A DNA stretch of 64,000 nucleotides from Sporosarcina gallistercoris (GCF_014836415.1 NZ_JACSQY010000002.1:248001-312000), one strand, 5' to 3'; counted from the first letter of the stretch, positions 34,727-44,963 are shown. The notes: generated by a model from the letters alone, not told the origin. Program-made: numbers and translations.

Positions 34727-35637
34727 AATCATATATCGTCTTCTCAGAAGAAGTTTTAAACGCTAAAGCAGCTGGTCAGCCAATCGTGGCACTCGAATCG
34801 ACCATCATCTCTCATGGAATGCCCTATCCACAAAACGTGGAAACTGCTCGTGCAGTAGAACAAATCATTCGTGATAACGGTGCTGTCCCTGCAACCATCG
34901 CTTTAATCGACGGGCAGATTAAGATCGGATTGTCATACGATGAGCTTGAAATGTTCGGAAAAAGCGATAACGTTGCTAAAGTTTCTCGCCGTGATATCGG
35001 GTACTTACTTGCAACAAAGCAACTTGGAGCAACAACGGTGGCAGCGACTATGATCTGTGCAGACCTCGCTGAAATCCGCATGTTTGTAACAGGTGGAATT
35101 GGCGGCGTACACCGTGGTGCTGAAACGACGATGGACATCTCCGCAGATTTAGAAGAACTTGCAAAAACCGATGTCGCTGTCGTTTGTGCAGGTGCTAAAT
35201 CCATTCTCGATATCGGCCTCACTATGGAATACTTAGAAACAAAAGGCGTGCCGGTCATCGGATATGAAACGGATGAACTGCCTGCATTCTATACACGTAA
35301 AAGCGGATTCCCTGTTAACTTCCGCGCAGACAATCCAGAAGTCGTTGCTGAAACACTTGCAGTAAAATGGCACCTCGGACTTACAGGAGGAGCTGTTATT
35401 GCAAATCCGATTCCTGTGGCAGACGAACTCGATCCGGAAATGATTAACGGAATCATCGAGCAAGCCCTTGCGGAGGCAAAAGAAAAGGGTATTAAAGGGA
35501 AAGACGTGACCCCATTCATGCTCGGAAAAGTGAAAGATCTCACAGATGGCAAGAGCCTAGTAGCTAACATTGCCCTCGTGAAACATAACGCAGTCGTCGG
35601 TGCGAAGATTGCCGTCGCGTTAAGCAAAACTAAATAA
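34723..35637 (+). CDS. psuG: Pseudouridine-5'-phosphate glycosidase
   Basis: A 304-residue enzyme that splits pseudouridine-5'-phosphate to uracil and ribose-5-phosphate. Diagnostic segments are [19 protein letters not shown] near the N-terminus, [38 protein letters not shown] and [17 protein letters not shown]. The length matches the family. It follows psuK with a 4-nt overlap and ends before a strong terminator. Together they salvage pseudouridine from turned-over RNA. Confidence 0.95.
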   Translation: MKSYIVFSEEVLNAKAAGQPIVALESTIISHGMPYPQNVETARAVEQIIRDNGAVPATIALIDGQIKIGLSYDELEMFGKSDNVAKVSRRDIGYLLATKQLGATTVAATMICADLAEIRMFVTGGIGGVHRGAETTMDISADLEELAKTDVAVVCAGAKSILDIGLTMEYLETKGVPVIGYETDELPAFYTRKSGFPVNFRADNPEVVAETLAVKWHLGLTGGAVIANPIPVADELDPEMINGIIEQALAEAKEKGIKGKDVTPFMLGKVKDLTDGKSLVANIALVKHNAVVGAKIAVALSKTK

Positions 35638-35650
35638 TCCTTTAATCAAA

Positions 35651-35688
35651 AGAAATCCACAGAGAAATTTTCTGTGGATTTCTTTTTA
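35651..35688. terminator. Bidirectional terminator between psuG and RND gene
   Basis: AGAAATCCACAGA and TCTGTGGATTTCT form a 13-bp stem; T-runs follow on either strand (stronger on plus). Confidence 0.88.
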
Positions 35689-35693
35689 TGCTA

Positions 35694-38600
35694 TTAAACA
35701 CGTTCGGCACGATGCCCGATGAGTTTGTAGTAAACCAAATACAACGACGGAATCATTACCAATGTAAACAAGCTTGAGAATGTAAGACCCGCGATGATCG
35801 TAATGGCTAACGCTTCAAACAGTGGATCACCCGAAACTGCAACTGGGATCAGCGCAACGATCGATGTCAGCGAGGTTAAAATGATCGGTTTGATACGCGC
35901 GTAGCCTGACTCGACAATGGCTTCTATTACATTCATATTCCCTTGCAGACGTCGTGCTTCCACAAAGTCGATTAACACGACAGCGTTTCGCACTACAATA
36001 CCTGTCAGTGAAACAATCCCCATCACACCGAGGAAACTTAACGGTGTCTGTGTGATGAACAATCCAAGAATCGCTCCGGAAATACCAAGATATACCGCGA
36101 ACAATACGAGGAAAGGCAGACTGAACGATTTGAATTGGAACGCAATGACCAAGTATACAAGTAACAACACTACTAAGAATAGAATACCGATCTCCGCAAA
36201 GAATGCCTGCTGATCGGAATTCTCCCCGCCCGTTGAAATCGTATAGCCTTCAGGCAGGTCTTTCTTTTCTGTGTCGACAGCAGCTAACATGTTGTCTTTG
36301 AATCCATCAGCATCGCCATACGCCTTTAACGTAATAGCACGTTCCCCTTTTTCATGTGGGACCTGTGTAAGTAAAGATGTTTCTTCTGAAGTAAGTAATT
36401 CATCCAACGGGACGAGTTTCGGTGGACCTTGAGTTGTCATGGAAGGGAGGACACTTTCTGACAGGTCTACCGGTTCCCCTTCGTTCACACCTTTTTCCTT
36501 TAACACGACTTGCTTTGAAATGTCTCCTTCATACAACTTGAATAACGGCACACCTTGTGTCAGTAACTGCAGTTGATTCGTTACTAAGTTCAACGAAATA
36601 CCGTTATCCTCAAGTGCCTGACGATTCGGCACGTATTGGATAGCTGGAACAGGTTCCCCTAAGTTATCCGTCACGATGTCCGCACCCTGTTCAAGCAAAC
36701 TAGCTTTCAACTCATCTCGTAGCTGAGCAAGCTTGTCGATCTCTTCGCCCTTGATTGTTACAGTGACAGGCGCTCCAACAGGCGGGCCTTGAACAATTGT
36801 ATCCAGGAAGATTTCTGCATCAGCGTAGCGTTTCCGTAATTCAGGTTCCCACTTGCCGATGAATTCAGAAGCGCTCATATTGTCTTTTTTAATACGGAAC
36901 ACCGCTTGCCCGGTATTTTCACCCGTATTATCCATAGAAGCAGCAAACAGATTAGGCAATCCGCTGCCTGTAAAAATTGCAGTCTCTTTTACATTACGAT
37001 CTTCCGACGCAACTTCGTCAATCATCTTTTGGATCTCATTGTTCGTTTCGTCAATTGTCGTCCCTGCTGGAAGTCGGACATTCATCGTCACTTCTTCTTT
37101 GTCTGCAGCCGGGAAGAATTCAAACGGTGTGAGGAATGCCAAGAATAGCAATCCTGTCGCGATGACAAGCCCACCGATTCCGACAAGTAATGGGCGTTTC
37201 AACACTGTACGTAAAACCTTTTCCGAGTAGAACACCGCGATTTTCTCTAGCGGTTTCCCTAAGAATCCTGGAGTATCCGATACTTTCTTATTGCGTCTTT
37301 TCGTCTTGATGAATTGGAGCATCGGAACAAGGGTAACTGACAATACTGTCGATGCAATAATTGTTGTGATTAAGATACTCGGGAGTGCTTTGATGAATGC
37401 ACCATTGCCACCCGATAGTAAAAGTAACGGTGAAAATGTTACAACAATTGCTAAACTGGAAGAGATAATAGATGTATAGACTTCTTTGACACCATTAACC
37501 GCACCATCCAACGGTGAATCTCCTAGCTTATAGCGTCGCTGAATGTTGTCATTCACAACGATACTGTCATCGACGAGAATCCCGATTGCGATGATGAGTC
37601 CGATAACGGAAATCTGGTTCAAATCGACTCCCATGTACGGAATTGGAATGAGGCCCACGAGGACAGAAGCAAGAACGGTCAATGCAACTGCAAACGAACC
37701 GAACAGGGTCAATCCCGCAGTGGTCACCACGAGTACCGCAATGACTGCAATGAGCAGTGAAATATATAAACTATTGAAGATCGAGTTCACATTGTCCGCT
37801 TGTGATTCATATGTGTGAGCCGTTACTTCTTCAGGGAGGTCTTCAATATACCGATCCATCTTCTTAGCAATGGTTTGATCCATAGAAGGGATATCTTGGC
37901 CTGGCTGTAGGAAAACCGTATAAGAAATAGCGGATTGTCCGTCAAAAGTGACAATATCTTTCGCTTCGTTTGCCACTTCTCCTATATCAGCCACTTTAGC
38001 CAACGGTACAGCGGCATCACCAATTTGTAATTGCTTCAGTTTTTCAATTCCCTCATCCTGTTTCACAGTTAGGACGACACGTTCTTTGCCGTCGTCATGA
38101 GTCCCGAGTGAGAGAGGCTGGTTCGCTTGCTGCAGCACACTGAGCACGTCATATGGCTGCAATCGATTTTCAGCCAGCTTTACCGGGTCGAGCGTAATCA
38201 TCAGTTGCTTCTCTGTAAACCCTTTGACAGTTGTACCGGCAACTCCTTCTATAGACTGAATGTCATCTGAAAGCTTGGCAAACGAAGTCTCCAAGTCTGC
38301 AAGTGCCTCTTCGTCTCCAGTAAACATGTAAGAAACGAGTGGGAACGCCAAATCGAGCTTTTTCACTTCAGGTGATTGTGCGTTCTCTGGCAATTCGCTA
38401 GCAGAGCGCTGCACTTCTTGTTGCAGCTTGCTGATTGTCTGTTCGGAGTCGATTCCATCCTTTAGCGATAATGTAATGATCGAGGCCGAATTTGCAGATA
38501 CGGAATTCATCGTATCGATTCCGTCCACTTTTTTCACGGCCCGCTCAAGTGGATTGGTTACGGTTCTCTCCACTTCCTCCGGTTCTGCACCGGGAAGAAT

Positions 38601-38738
38601 GGAAGATACCATGACCAGATCGACCGGGGTCTCAGGAATTTCACGCTTCGGCAGCGTTAAAAATGTATAAATACCAACAAGCATGAGGATGAAAATCAGG
38701 AAGATAAATAATTTACTCCGTTTTAATAGATAGGCCAT
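35694..38738 (-). CDS. RND-family efflux transporter (AcrB/SwrC-like)
   Basis: A 1014-residue proton-driven exporter. It opens with a first membrane helix (KLFIFLIFILMLVGIYTFL) and the external loop LPKREIPETPVDLVMVSSILPGAEPEEVE. The proton-relay segment IAIGILVDDSIVVNDNI falls in the fourth helix, about residue 390. A second duplicated half starts with GIGGLVIATGLLFLAFLTPFEF at about 510. SwrC (YerP) of B. subtilis is the nearest named relative, handling surfactin-like compounds; this specificity is inferred only. No membrane-fusion partner or regulator is adjacent. It is monocistronic. Confidence 0.88.
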   Translation of the reverse strand: MAYLLKRSKLFIFLIFILMLVGIYTFLTLPKREIPETPVDLVMVSSILPGAEPEEVERTVTNPLERAVKKVDGIDTMNSVSANSASIITLSLKDGIDSEQTISKLQQEVQRSASELPENAQSPEVKKLDLAFPLVSYMFTGDEEALADLETSFAKLSDDIQSIEGVAGTTVKGFTEKQLMITLDPVKLAENRLQPYDVLSVLQQANQPLSLGTHDDGKERVVLTVKQDEGIEKLKQLQIGDAAVPLAKVADIGEVANEAKDIVTFDGQSAISYTVFLQPGQDIPSMDQTIAKKMDRYIEDLPEEVTAHTYESQADNVNSIFNSLYISLLIAVIAVLVVTTAGLTLFGSFAVALTVLASVLVGLIPIPYMGVDLNQISVIGLIIAIGILVDDSIVVNDNIQRRYKLGDSPLDGAVNGVKEVYTSIISSSLAIVVTFSPLLLLSGGNGAFIKALPSILITTIIASTVLSVTLVPMLQFIKTKRRNKKVSDTPGFLGKPLEKIAVFYSEKVLRTVLKRPLLVGIGGLVIATGLLFLAFLTPFEFFPAADKEEVTMNVRLPAGTTIDETNNEIQKMIDEVASEDRNVKETAIFTGSGLPNLFAASMDNTGENTGQAVFRIKKDNMSASEFIGKWEPELRKRYADAEIFLDTIVQGPPVGAPVTVTIKGEEIDKLAQLRDELKASLLEQGADIVTDNLGEPVPAIQYVPNRQALEDNGISLNLVTNQLQLLTQGVPLFKLYEGDISKQVVLKEKGVNEGEPVDLSESVLPSMTTQGPPKLVPLDELLTSEETSLLTQVPHEKGERAITLKAYGDADGFKDNMLAAVDTEKKDLPEGYTISTGGENSDQQAFFAEIGILFLVVLLLVYLVIAFQFKSFSLPFLVLFAVYLGISGAILGLFITQTPLSFLGVMGIVSLTGIVVRNAVVLIDFVEARRLQGNMNVIEAIVESGYARIKPIILTSLTSIVALIPVAVSGDPLFEALAITIIAGLTFSSLFTLVMIPSLYLVYYKLIGHRAERV

Positions 38739-38859
38739 AGGTGCCCTTCCTTTCTTGAATTGATGACGCTTTCAATTCATTAACACTATTTTCTTTTATC
38801 ATGCCATAGTCACCTATCAATCACAATTTTGGAAACTCGGAAAAGAGTTTAATAATCGT

Positions 38860-38888
38860 TTGACAACAGCGTAGGAATCTTGTACATT
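38860..38888 (+). promoter_or_regulatory. Promoter of guaC with 6-bp leader hairpin
   Basis: TTGACA (38860-38865), 17-bp spacer ending TTG, TACATT (38883-38888). In the leader, GGACGA (38895-38900) and TCGTCC (38912-38917) form a small stem whose role is unknown. Confidence 0.65.
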
Positions 38889-38951
38889 ACATAAGGACGA
38901 ACAATTACATCTCGTCCCAAACAAATTATTCGCTTTTAGGAGTGTTCAATA

Positions 38952-39935
38952 ATGGATGTAGTATTCGATTATGAAGATATTCAACTAATTCCCGCAAAAT
39001 GTATCGTCGATAGCCGATCTGAATGTGATACTTCCGTCAAACTAGGAAAGCATACGTTCCGCTTACCAGTTGTTCCTGCCAATATGCAAACAATTATTGA
39101 TGAAAAGATTGCCATTCAACTCGCTGAAGGCGGTTACTTCTATATTATGCACCGTTTTGACCCTGCCTCACGCCCAGCTTTCATCCGTGATATGCAAGGC
39201 CGCGGCTTGATTGCTTCGATCAGCGTCGGCGTGAAGGAAGATGAGTATGGATTTGTAGAACAACTCGCTGCAGACTCATTGGTTCCAGATTACATTACAA
39301 TCGACATTGCACACGGCCATTCAAATGCTGTGATCCGCATGATTCAACATATTAAGAAACATTTACCTGAGAGTTTCGTGATTGCCGGTAACGTCGGAAC
39401 ACCAGAAGCCGTTCGTGAGCTCGAGAACGCTGGTGCCGACGCAACGAAAGTCGGAATTGGACCTGGTAAAGTTTGTATCACGAAAATTAAGACCGGGTTT
39501 GGTACAGGCGGCTGGCAGCTCGCAGCACTTCGCTGGTGCGCCAAAGCAGCTTCCAAACCGATTATTGCAGATGGCGGAATCCGTACACACGGTGATATCG
39601 CGAAATCTGTGCGTTTCGGTGCAAGCATGGTGATGATCGGTTCCCTATTTGCCGGCCACGAAGAGTCACCTGGTCAAACAGTGGAACGTGATGGTGAACA
39701 GTTCAAGGAATACTTCGGTTCAGCTTCAGAGTTCCAAAAAGGTGAGAAGAAAAACGTCGAGGGCAAGAAAATGTACGTCGAGTACAAAGGTCCGCTTCAA
39801 GATACGTTGACGGAGATGGAACAAGATTTGCAGTCATCGATTTCTTATGCAGGCGGTAAGAAGTTGGATGCAATCCGTACAGTGGATTATGCAATCGTAA
39901 AGAACTCCATCTTTAATGGGGATAAAGTTTATTAA
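38952..39935 (+). CDS. guaC: GMP reductase
   Basis: A 327-residue enzyme of the IMPDH/GMPR TIM-barrel family. It deaminates GMP reductively to IMP with NADPH. The N-terminus [18 protein letters not shown] is typical of GuaC, and there is no CBS insertion as in IMPDH. The catalytic loop is [12 protein letters not shown] (Cys near residue 174), followed by [21 protein letters not shown] and a flap ending EYKGPL. Length matches Gram-positive GuaC. The start has AGGAGTG about 8 nt upstream. Confidence 0.95.
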   Translation: MDVVFDYEDIQLIPAKCIVDSRSECDTSVKLGKHTFRLPVVPANMQTIIDEKIAIQLAEGGYFYIMHRFDPASRPAFIRDMQGRGLIASISVGVKEDEYGFVEQLAADSLVPDYITIDIAHGHSNAVIRMIQHIKKHLPESFVIAGNVGTPEAVRELENAGADATKVGIGPGKVCITKIKTGFGTGGWQLAALRWCAKAASKPIIADGGIRTHGDIAKSVRFGASMVMIGSLFAGHEESPGQTVERDGEQFKEYFGSASEFQKGEKKNVEGKKMYVEYKGPLQDTLTEMEQDLQSSISYAGGKKLDAIRTVDYAIVKNSIFNGDKVY

Positions 39936-39960
39936 TAAATGATTACTGTGTTGATTTACA

Positions 39961-40029
39961 CTTCAGGTGGTCGCTTTCCGAGGGGCTGGATTTCAGCTTC
40001 CGGAGTCGCCACCTTTCGTTTCAATCAAC
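39961..40029. repeat. Dispersed hairpin repeat, copy B
   Basis: CTTCAGGTGGTCGCTTTCCGAGGGG through CGTTTCAATCA. Outer arms AGGTGG (39965-39970) and CCACCT (40009-40014) pair, and inner TTCCG and CGGAG are near-complementary. It is close in sequence to copy A at 3460. Confidence 0.72.
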
Positions 40030-40066
40030 GAATTGTATTTGAATAGGTTAATCTTTTGAATAACTA

Positions 40067-40105
40067 ACAAAACCGGAGTCCCTTTAATGGGATTCCGGTT
40101 TTGTT
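40067..40105. terminator. Bidirectional terminator, guaC / Yip1 gene
   Basis: ACAAAACCGGAGTCCC and GGGATTCCGGTTTTGT form a long stem around TTTAAT. Confidence 0.85.
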
Positions 40106-40109
40106 GTGG

Positions 40110-40748
40110 TTATAGAGAAAAGATTGAGATGACAATGATTCCAATGATTAACGAAATCACGATAGATACTATGATGGCGATGACAACTGTAACGAGAACG
40201 ACACCAAGACCACGCCATGCTGAGAATCCATGGACTAGGCCAATCCCTTTGCATGAGATGACTGTGCTATAAATTCCGACTGCAAATGTAAGGAACATGG
40301 AAATCAGATACACTCCCATTGGTAAGTTCGTAATTGCTAAGGCTTCTGCAGGAGGTGCTTCGAATGCTAACTTCCCATATCCTAAGATGACCAAATAGTT
40401 GACCGGCGCCAGCCAAATCGTTGGCAGTGTCGTGCCTGGGACGACGCGAAGCATTTCGGAGAAGGTGCCGGTTCCGCCAAACATCCCTTTTCCAATCCAG
40501 TGGTAGATCGCTGCGCCAATCACCCATGAAATGAGTGCCCCGACAAATGTCAGTAAAATGCACAGCGGGATGAGTGCGCCGAGAGGCAGGCCGCTAAATA
40601 ACCCTGAACTTCCCGCTTGGTACCCTCCCGAGGCAAGTGCAGCGATGGCAAAAATAAGGATAGCATAACTGGTAGTTGTCTCGTTCTTCAAGTACCGCAA
40701 AGTTTCAGTCGGCTGGCTCCAGATTGTGAGCAATGGTTTTAAATTCAT
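40110..40748 (-). CDS. Yip1-domain membrane protein
   Basis: A 212-residue protein with about five hydrophobic segments (for example ILIFAIAALASGGYQAG, LCILLTFVGALISWVIGAAIY and VVLVTVVIAIIVSIVISLIIGI). The N-terminus MNLKPLLTIWSQPTETLRYL and central FSEMLRVVPGTTLPTIW fit the bacterial Yip1 family. Its function in bacteria is unknown. It is divergent from the hydrolase gene at 40825 and convergent with guaC. Confidence 0.75.
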   Translation of the reverse strand: MNLKPLLTIWSQPTETLRYLKNETTTSYAILIFAIAALASGGYQAGSSGLFSGLPLGALIPLCILLTFVGALISWVIGAAIYHWIGKGMFGGTGTFSEMLRVVPGTTLPTIWLAPVNYLVILGYGKLAFEAPPAEALAITNLPMGVYLISMFLTFAVGIYSTVISCKGIGLVHGFSAWRGLGVVLVTVVIAIIVSIVISLIIGIIVISIFSL

Positions 40749-40824
40749 GATTCGTCCTCCTTAGAACTTGTCACTCCCCTTTAATAGAAAAAATGGTACA
40801 CTGAATTTCAGGGGGTGGAATTTT

Positions 40825-41778
40825 TTGAAAAGAAAAATTGCAATTGCACTCGGTATACTTATAGTCGCACTGCTTGTTGCGCTTGGTTTTGCTGGCAATT
40901 ACTTTTATAACCAAGGTATTAAGCGCGGCACTGAAGTGAAACTGCATAGTGAGTCTGAAGCCGTGAATGATATCGCCAGTGATGCTGATCAAGCCCTACT
41001 AAAAGAAGCTAAAATCTGGTATGCAGAACAGCCAAAAAACACCATTACCATGCAATCTTATGATAACTTGAAACTCAAAGCACAATTCATTAAAAACAAT
41101 AAAAATGAAACACACCAAGCCGTCATCCTTGCCCACGGTTTCCGCAATACCGGAGAAGACATGGGAAAGTATGCTAAATTTTACTATGATCGAGGATTTG
41201 ACATCCTGCTCCCTGACGCGCGCGGGCACGGAGATAGTGAGGGCGACTATATCGGTTATGGCTGGCACGAACGCCTCGATTACAAAGACTGGATTAAATA
41301 CCTCATTCAACAGCATGACGCTGAACAAATCATTTTGCAAGGGAATTCGATGGGCGCTGCTACGGTTCTAATGACGAGCGGAGAGCAATTACCCAAGCAA
41401 GTGAAAGGTATTATTGCAGACAGTTCTTATAGTACGGTTAAAAAAGAACTGGCGCATCAGCTGAAGTCCATTTACGGTTTACCAACATTTCCATTACTCG
41501 ACGTTACAAGCGTCATTGCTAAGATTCGTGCAGGCTACACGCTGCAAGAAGCATCCGCTGTGGATCAAGTAAGGAAGAATAAGGTTCCTTTGCTTCTGAT
41601 TCATGGGGATGCAGATGACTTGGTCCCTACTGAAATGGCGACTGAATTGCACGAAGCAGCCAGCGGTGAGAACGAGTTATGGATCGTTCCGGATGCCGGA
41701 CATACAAAAGCGTATGATAATATCACAGGCGAGTATGAAGAAAAACTGTCTCAGTTCCTGGACAAAGTACTCGATTGA
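40825..41778 (+). CDS. Membrane-anchored alpha/beta hydrolase (YqkD-like)
   Basis: A 317-residue serine hydrolase. An N-terminal hydrophobic helix (about 5-25) acts as signal anchor, so the domain is likely extracellular. The domain has AVILAHGFRNTGEDMGKYA (oxyanion strand), the nucleophile elbow LQGNSMGAATVLM, HGDADDLVPTEMA (Asp) and PDAGHTKAY (His). I chose TTG 40825 (reading MKRKIAIALG) because GGGGGTGG precedes it and it keeps the anchor at the N-terminus; an in-frame start at 40768 has no such support. The substrate is unknown. Confidence 0.85.
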   Translation: MKRKIAIALGILIVALLVALGFAGNYFYNQGIKRGTEVKLHSESEAVNDIASDADQALLKEAKIWYAEQPKNTITMQSYDNLKLKAQFIKNNKNETHQAVILAHGFRNTGEDMGKYAKFYYDRGFDILLPDARGHGDSEGDYIGYGWHERLDYKDWIKYLIQQHDAEQIILQGNSMGAATVLMTSGEQLPKQVKGIIADSSYSTVKKELAHQLKSIYGLPTFPLLDVTSVIAKIRAGYTLQEASAVDQVRKNKVPLLLIHGDADDLVPTEMATELHEAASGENELWIVPDAGHTKAYDNITGEYEEKLSQFLDKVLD

Positions 41779-41784
41779 ATACCG

Positions 41785-41821
41785 GATCGCTCTTCTTACG
41801 AGAAGAGCGATCTTGCATTTT
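41785..41821 (+). terminator. Terminator of the hydrolase gene
   Basis: GATCGCTCTTCT and AGAAGAGCGATC form a 12-bp stem around TACG, with a T-rich tail. Confidence 0.82.
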
Positions 41822-42028
41822 AATTATATTTGTATACCATGTATTACGTTACTAAAGACAAAAGGTTTCACCGATATCAAGTATACTCTTGTTTCCTTAC
41901 CATTCAGGGTACGTTATGGGTGAAGGATGAATTACAGACTCTGCGGCCAATAGTGACCTCATGATATGGAACAAGCGAGGATAATTTCGGTGCGTTATTC
42001 TCATACTGGCTAAAAACGAGGTGACGTG

Positions 42029-42652
42029 ATGGATTGGCATTTATTGTGGAAAGCGATTCTTGTAGCACTTGTGGGAACGTTCCTATTACGGCTAGCTGGA
42101 CGCAAGTCGATTTCTCAAATGACACTCCCACAAACCGTCATCGTTATTGGATTAGGCTCACTGATTGTCCAGCCGATTGTTGGACATGACATCTGGTCGA
42201 CGTTCACAGTAGGTCTTGTCCTCGTCTTAACACTTATTATGATGGAGTATTCACAAGTAAAAATGGACAAAATGGAACATCCGATAACGGGACGTGCGAA
42301 ACTGATTATCAAAGACGGTGTCATTCAGGAGAACACGTTGCACAAGCTGCGTTTTACGGTTGACCAAATGGAAATGAAGCTCCGTGAGCAAGGCATTTCA
42401 CGGGTAAGTGACGTTAAGTGGGCAACGCTGGAACCGAATGGACAAGTGGGTTGCGAGCTGATGGAAAGCGCAAAACCCGTCACGAAGCAAGATTGGCACG
42501 TACTGCGTCTAGAAATCGAGTCCTTAAGAAGCTTACTCACCGACACTTCCGGTTTGACGAGTTCGCCGCATAATCCATCTTCAGATAATAGTCTTTTCAT
42601 AGAAGTTGCAAACAAAAGTGATAACGCGGATCGGCCGAAACATTTGAAGTAG
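42029..42652 (+). CDS. DUF421 (YetF/YcaP-like) membrane protein
   Basis: A 207-residue protein. Three hydrophobic segments lie in the first 80 residues (VALVGTFLLRLAGRKSISQMT is typical), followed by a cytosolic domain with GRAKLIIKDGVIQENTLHKLRFTVDQ and a Gln/Glu-rich end. The LRLAGRKSISQMT motif is diagnostic of DUF421. The start is ATG 42029, with GAGGTGA upstream; GTG 42026 is next to it. It precedes a phosphoesterase gene by 24 nt. In Bacillus, relatives affect spore germination or envelope; the role here is unknown. Confidence 0.85.
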   Translation: MDWHLLWKAILVALVGTFLLRLAGRKSISQMTLPQTVIVIGLGSLIVQPIVGHDIWSTFTVGLVLVLTLIMMEYSQVKMDKMEHPITGRAKLIIKDGVIQENTLHKLRFTVDQMEMKLREQGISRVSDVKWATLEPNGQVGCELMESAKPVTKQDWHVLRLEIESLRSLLTDTSGLTSSPHNPSSDNSLFIEVANKSDNADRPKHLK

Positions 42653-42676
42653 AGGAAACTGAAAGGATGGATTGTA

Positions 42677-43174
42677 ATGAAAGTTATCATCACAGGTGAC
42701 ACGCATATACCCGGAAGAGGAAGTAAACTGCCAAATCGGTTAACACAAGCATGCAGCGATGCAGACCTCATTATCCATACCGGTGATTGGCGCTCTCCTG
42801 AAGTGTTTGAAACGCTCTCTAGTTTAGCAGAAGTGAGGGGGGTCTATGGGAACGTGGATGGCGAAGAGATGCGTGCTCTTGTTCCTGCCAGACAGGTCAT
42901 CGATATCGGCGGACTGCGGATCGGTATTGTTCACGGTCACGGCGACAAGAAAACGACCGAGCAGCGTGCGGTCGAAGCGTTTGCCAATGAGCAAGTGGAT
43001 GCCATCGTCTTTGGCCACTCCCACATTCCAGTTATTAAGTATTTCAAAGGCATGCTTCTGATGAATCCTGGTTCGCCTACGGACAAAAGGAAGTTGCCTT
43101 TCTATTCGTTCATCACATTGGATATTGGAGAGGAACTTCGCCCTGAACTTATTCTCTTCCAAGACAAATCTTAA
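42677..43174 (+). CDS. YfcE/MJ0936-family metallophosphoesterase
   Basis: A 165-residue calcineurin-like phosphodiesterase. Metal ligands are in GDTHIPGRG (near residue 7), HTGDWRS, YGNVDGEEM, GHGDK and FGHSHIPV. The fold matches small YfcE/YsnB enzymes that hydrolyse phosphodiesters in vitro; the physiological substrate is open. The start has AAAGGATGG upstream. It is 24 nt from the DUF421 gene, thus likely co-transcribed. Confidence 0.88.
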   Translation: MKVIITGDTHIPGRGSKLPNRLTQACSDADLIIHTGDWRSPEVFETLSSLAEVRGVYGNVDGEEMRALVPARQVIDIGGLRIGIVHGHGDKKTTEQRAVEAFANEQVDAIVFGHSHIPVIKYFKGMLLMNPGSPTDKRKLPFYSFITLDIGEELRPELILFQDKS

Positions 43175-43245
43175 AATATTCGTCCGCATGATTATCGTTC
43201 ATATACATATGCTACTCATGAATTGAACAGGAGGGAGTTTTAATA

Positions 43246-43593
43246 ATGGAGGAATACTCAGCAGATAGCGTATTAAAAGGGTATAAAGAAGGAATGGGAC
43301 AGTTTACAGAACAATTGCCAGAGATCGGCAGTGGGTTTCACTCTTTTACTGAGAGTTGCTTTGCAGATGGAGCACTCGATGGAAAACAGAAGCAACTGAT
43401 TGCACTGGCTCTCAGTGTCTATGCAGACGATAAAACCTGTATGACCTTCCACACAAAGGGTTGTGTAGATGCTGGATGTACGGAACAGGAAGTGCTGGAA
43501 GCATGCAGTATAGCCGCTGCACTAGGCAGTGGTGCCGTAATGAGTCGGACGGTTACATGCTTGAGCGGCATGTTCCAACAATTTCAGCAATAA
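43246..43593 (+). CDS. Carboxymuconolactone decarboxylase (AhpD-like) family protein
   Basis: A 115-residue all-helical protein. LDGKQKQLIALALSVY leads to KTCMTFHTKGCVDAGCTEQEVLEACSIAAALGSG. The family's CxxC-type redox motif is only partly present: a Cys four residues ahead of His, and no paired Cys two to three residues earlier. Peroxidase-linked activity is therefore doubtful. The start has AGGAGGG 11 nt upstream. It is followed by an imperfect terminator. Confidence 0.83.
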   Translation: MEEYSADSVLKGYKEGMGQFTEQLPEIGSGFHSFTESCFADGALDGKQKQLIALALSVYADDKTCMTFHTKGCVDAGCTEQEVLEACSIAAALGSGAVMSRTVTCLSGMFQQFQQ

Positions 43594-43604
43594 CAGGAAA
43601 AGCT

Positions 43605-43644
43605 ACCTAGTGAACGCCATTGAGGGTGTTGCCTAGGTTTTTTT
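43605..43644 (+). terminator. Terminator of the AhpD-like gene
   Basis: ACCTAG and CTAGGT end arms with imperfect inner pairing (GAACGCC/GGGTGTT), followed by seven T. Confidence 0.7.
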
Positions 43645-43772
43645 ATGGTTGGGATTACTTGCAATATCTAAACCAGAAGATCGTTTCCCTTCACTTATGA
43701 ACTTTTCTCATCCGTTTCAAAGCTTACGACTAGTGGTACAAATGGAGTAAGAATGTGAAAGGGTGAGGACTT

Positions 43773-44963
43773 TTGATTGCTATACAAATTACAATATTAC
43801 TTGCGATCGGGTACACTGCACTTACAATTGACCGCTGGCAGAAGAACTTCCCATTGCCGGTGTTTCTTGTACTCGTCGGCATAGGTTTGTCTTTCATTCC
43901 TTATTTCGCTACTATGTCCGTATCGAAAGACATTATCTATGATGTCTTTTTACCGGGGCTCCTATTCATCTCAGCCTATCAATATTCTGCAAAAGCACTG
44001 ACAGCTCATAAAGGCGTGATTGGAGTTCTAAGTACACTTGGTCTTATTTTGACGGCGGTAGCACTAGGAGCTTTCGTTTATTGGTTTGGAGGCATGTATA
44101 TTGGCATTTCCTTTGTAGGTGCCCTCTTGTTTGCTTCCATCTTAACTCCTACGGATCCCGTTTCAGTGGTTTCCATATTAAAGCAATCCACGGATGATCC
44201 CGCCATTGCTGAAATTGTGGATGGCGAATCGATGATTAACGATGGGACGAGTGTGGTACTGTTCGGGGTTTTGCTGGGGATGTTTACAAGTGACCAATCG
44301 TTTCAAATTTCCTCTTTCATAGGTGATTTCCTGTATGTATCTATCGGCGGTGCGGGTCTTGGTTTGCTCATCGGCTGGCTCTTCAGTAAAGCCCTCCACC
44401 TTGCACCCCATAAAGAAAACCAAGTACTTCTCAGCATCGTTATAGCATACGGAGTTTTCCATCTCGCGGAATTCTTCGGCTTTTCCGGTGTTCTTGCGAC
44501 AGTGTCTGCCGGAATCATGCTGTCTGCTGAACTTGAACGCACACATAACGAAAAAAAGTATCGTATGGCACTTAACGGGTTTTGGGAAGTCGTTGAACCT
44601 GCATTGCTCTCCATACTATTTTTATTGATCGGGATTACCTCTGCAAAGTATCTGGTTTTCAATCACTGGATACTGGCCATCGTGATCTTCATTGTATCCA
44701 TTTCCATTCGATTTTTGGTCATCGCTGGAACGATGCAAGTTTTTGATGGATTAAAACAGCGCATCAGCTTTAGTGACGCTTTCCTTCTCTCATGGTCAGG
44801 CATTCGAGGTACGATGTCGGTCTTTCTGTTGCTTAGTTTGGAAGCAGAAGCGAACGGTAATGCTGATATCATCGTTTCGCTTGGATTTGCAGTCGTTCTC
44901 CTTTCTCTCGTTTTTCAGAGTATCGGCATTTATCCCTTATCCAAACGATTGGCACGTCACTAA
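43773..44963 (+). CDS. CPA1-type Na+/H+ antiporter (NhaP-like)
   Basis: A 396-residue membrane antiporter with about 12 hydrophobic segments. The transport-site motifs are SILTPTDPVSVVSIL (about 120-135) and the ND pair in VDGESMINDGTSVVLFGVLLG. LSWSGIRGTMSVFLLLSL near residue 340 is also typical of CPA1. The start is TTG 43773 behind GGGTGAGG. No C-terminal RCK or regulatory domain is present. Sodium and pH homeostasis is the expected role; K+ antiport is possible. Confidence 0.87.
   Translation: MIAIQITILLAIGYTALTIDRWQKNFPLPVFLVLVGIGLSFIPYFATMSVSKDIIYDVFLPGLLFISAYQYSAKALTAHKGVIGVLSTLGLILTAVALGAFVYWFGGMYIGISFVGALLFASILTPTDPVSVVSILKQSTDDPAIAEIVDGESMINDGTSVVLFGVLLGMFTSDQSFQISSFIGDFLYVSIGGAGLGLLIGWLFSKALHLAPHKENQVLLSIVIAYGVFHLAEFFGFSGVLATVSAGIMLSAELERTHNEKKYRMALNGFWEVVEPALLSILFLLIGITSAKYLVFNHWILAIVIFIVSISIRFLVIAGTMQVFDGLKQRISFSDAFLLSWSGIRGTMSVFLLLSLEAEANGNADIIVSLGFAVVLLSLVFQSIGIYPLSKRLARH

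Noticed and set aside
42026-43593. A defence or signalling island formed by DUF421, phosphoesterase and AhpD-like genes
   Set aside because: Each belongs to a common housekeeping family and there is no toxin, nuclease or mobile marker; proximity alone is not evidence.
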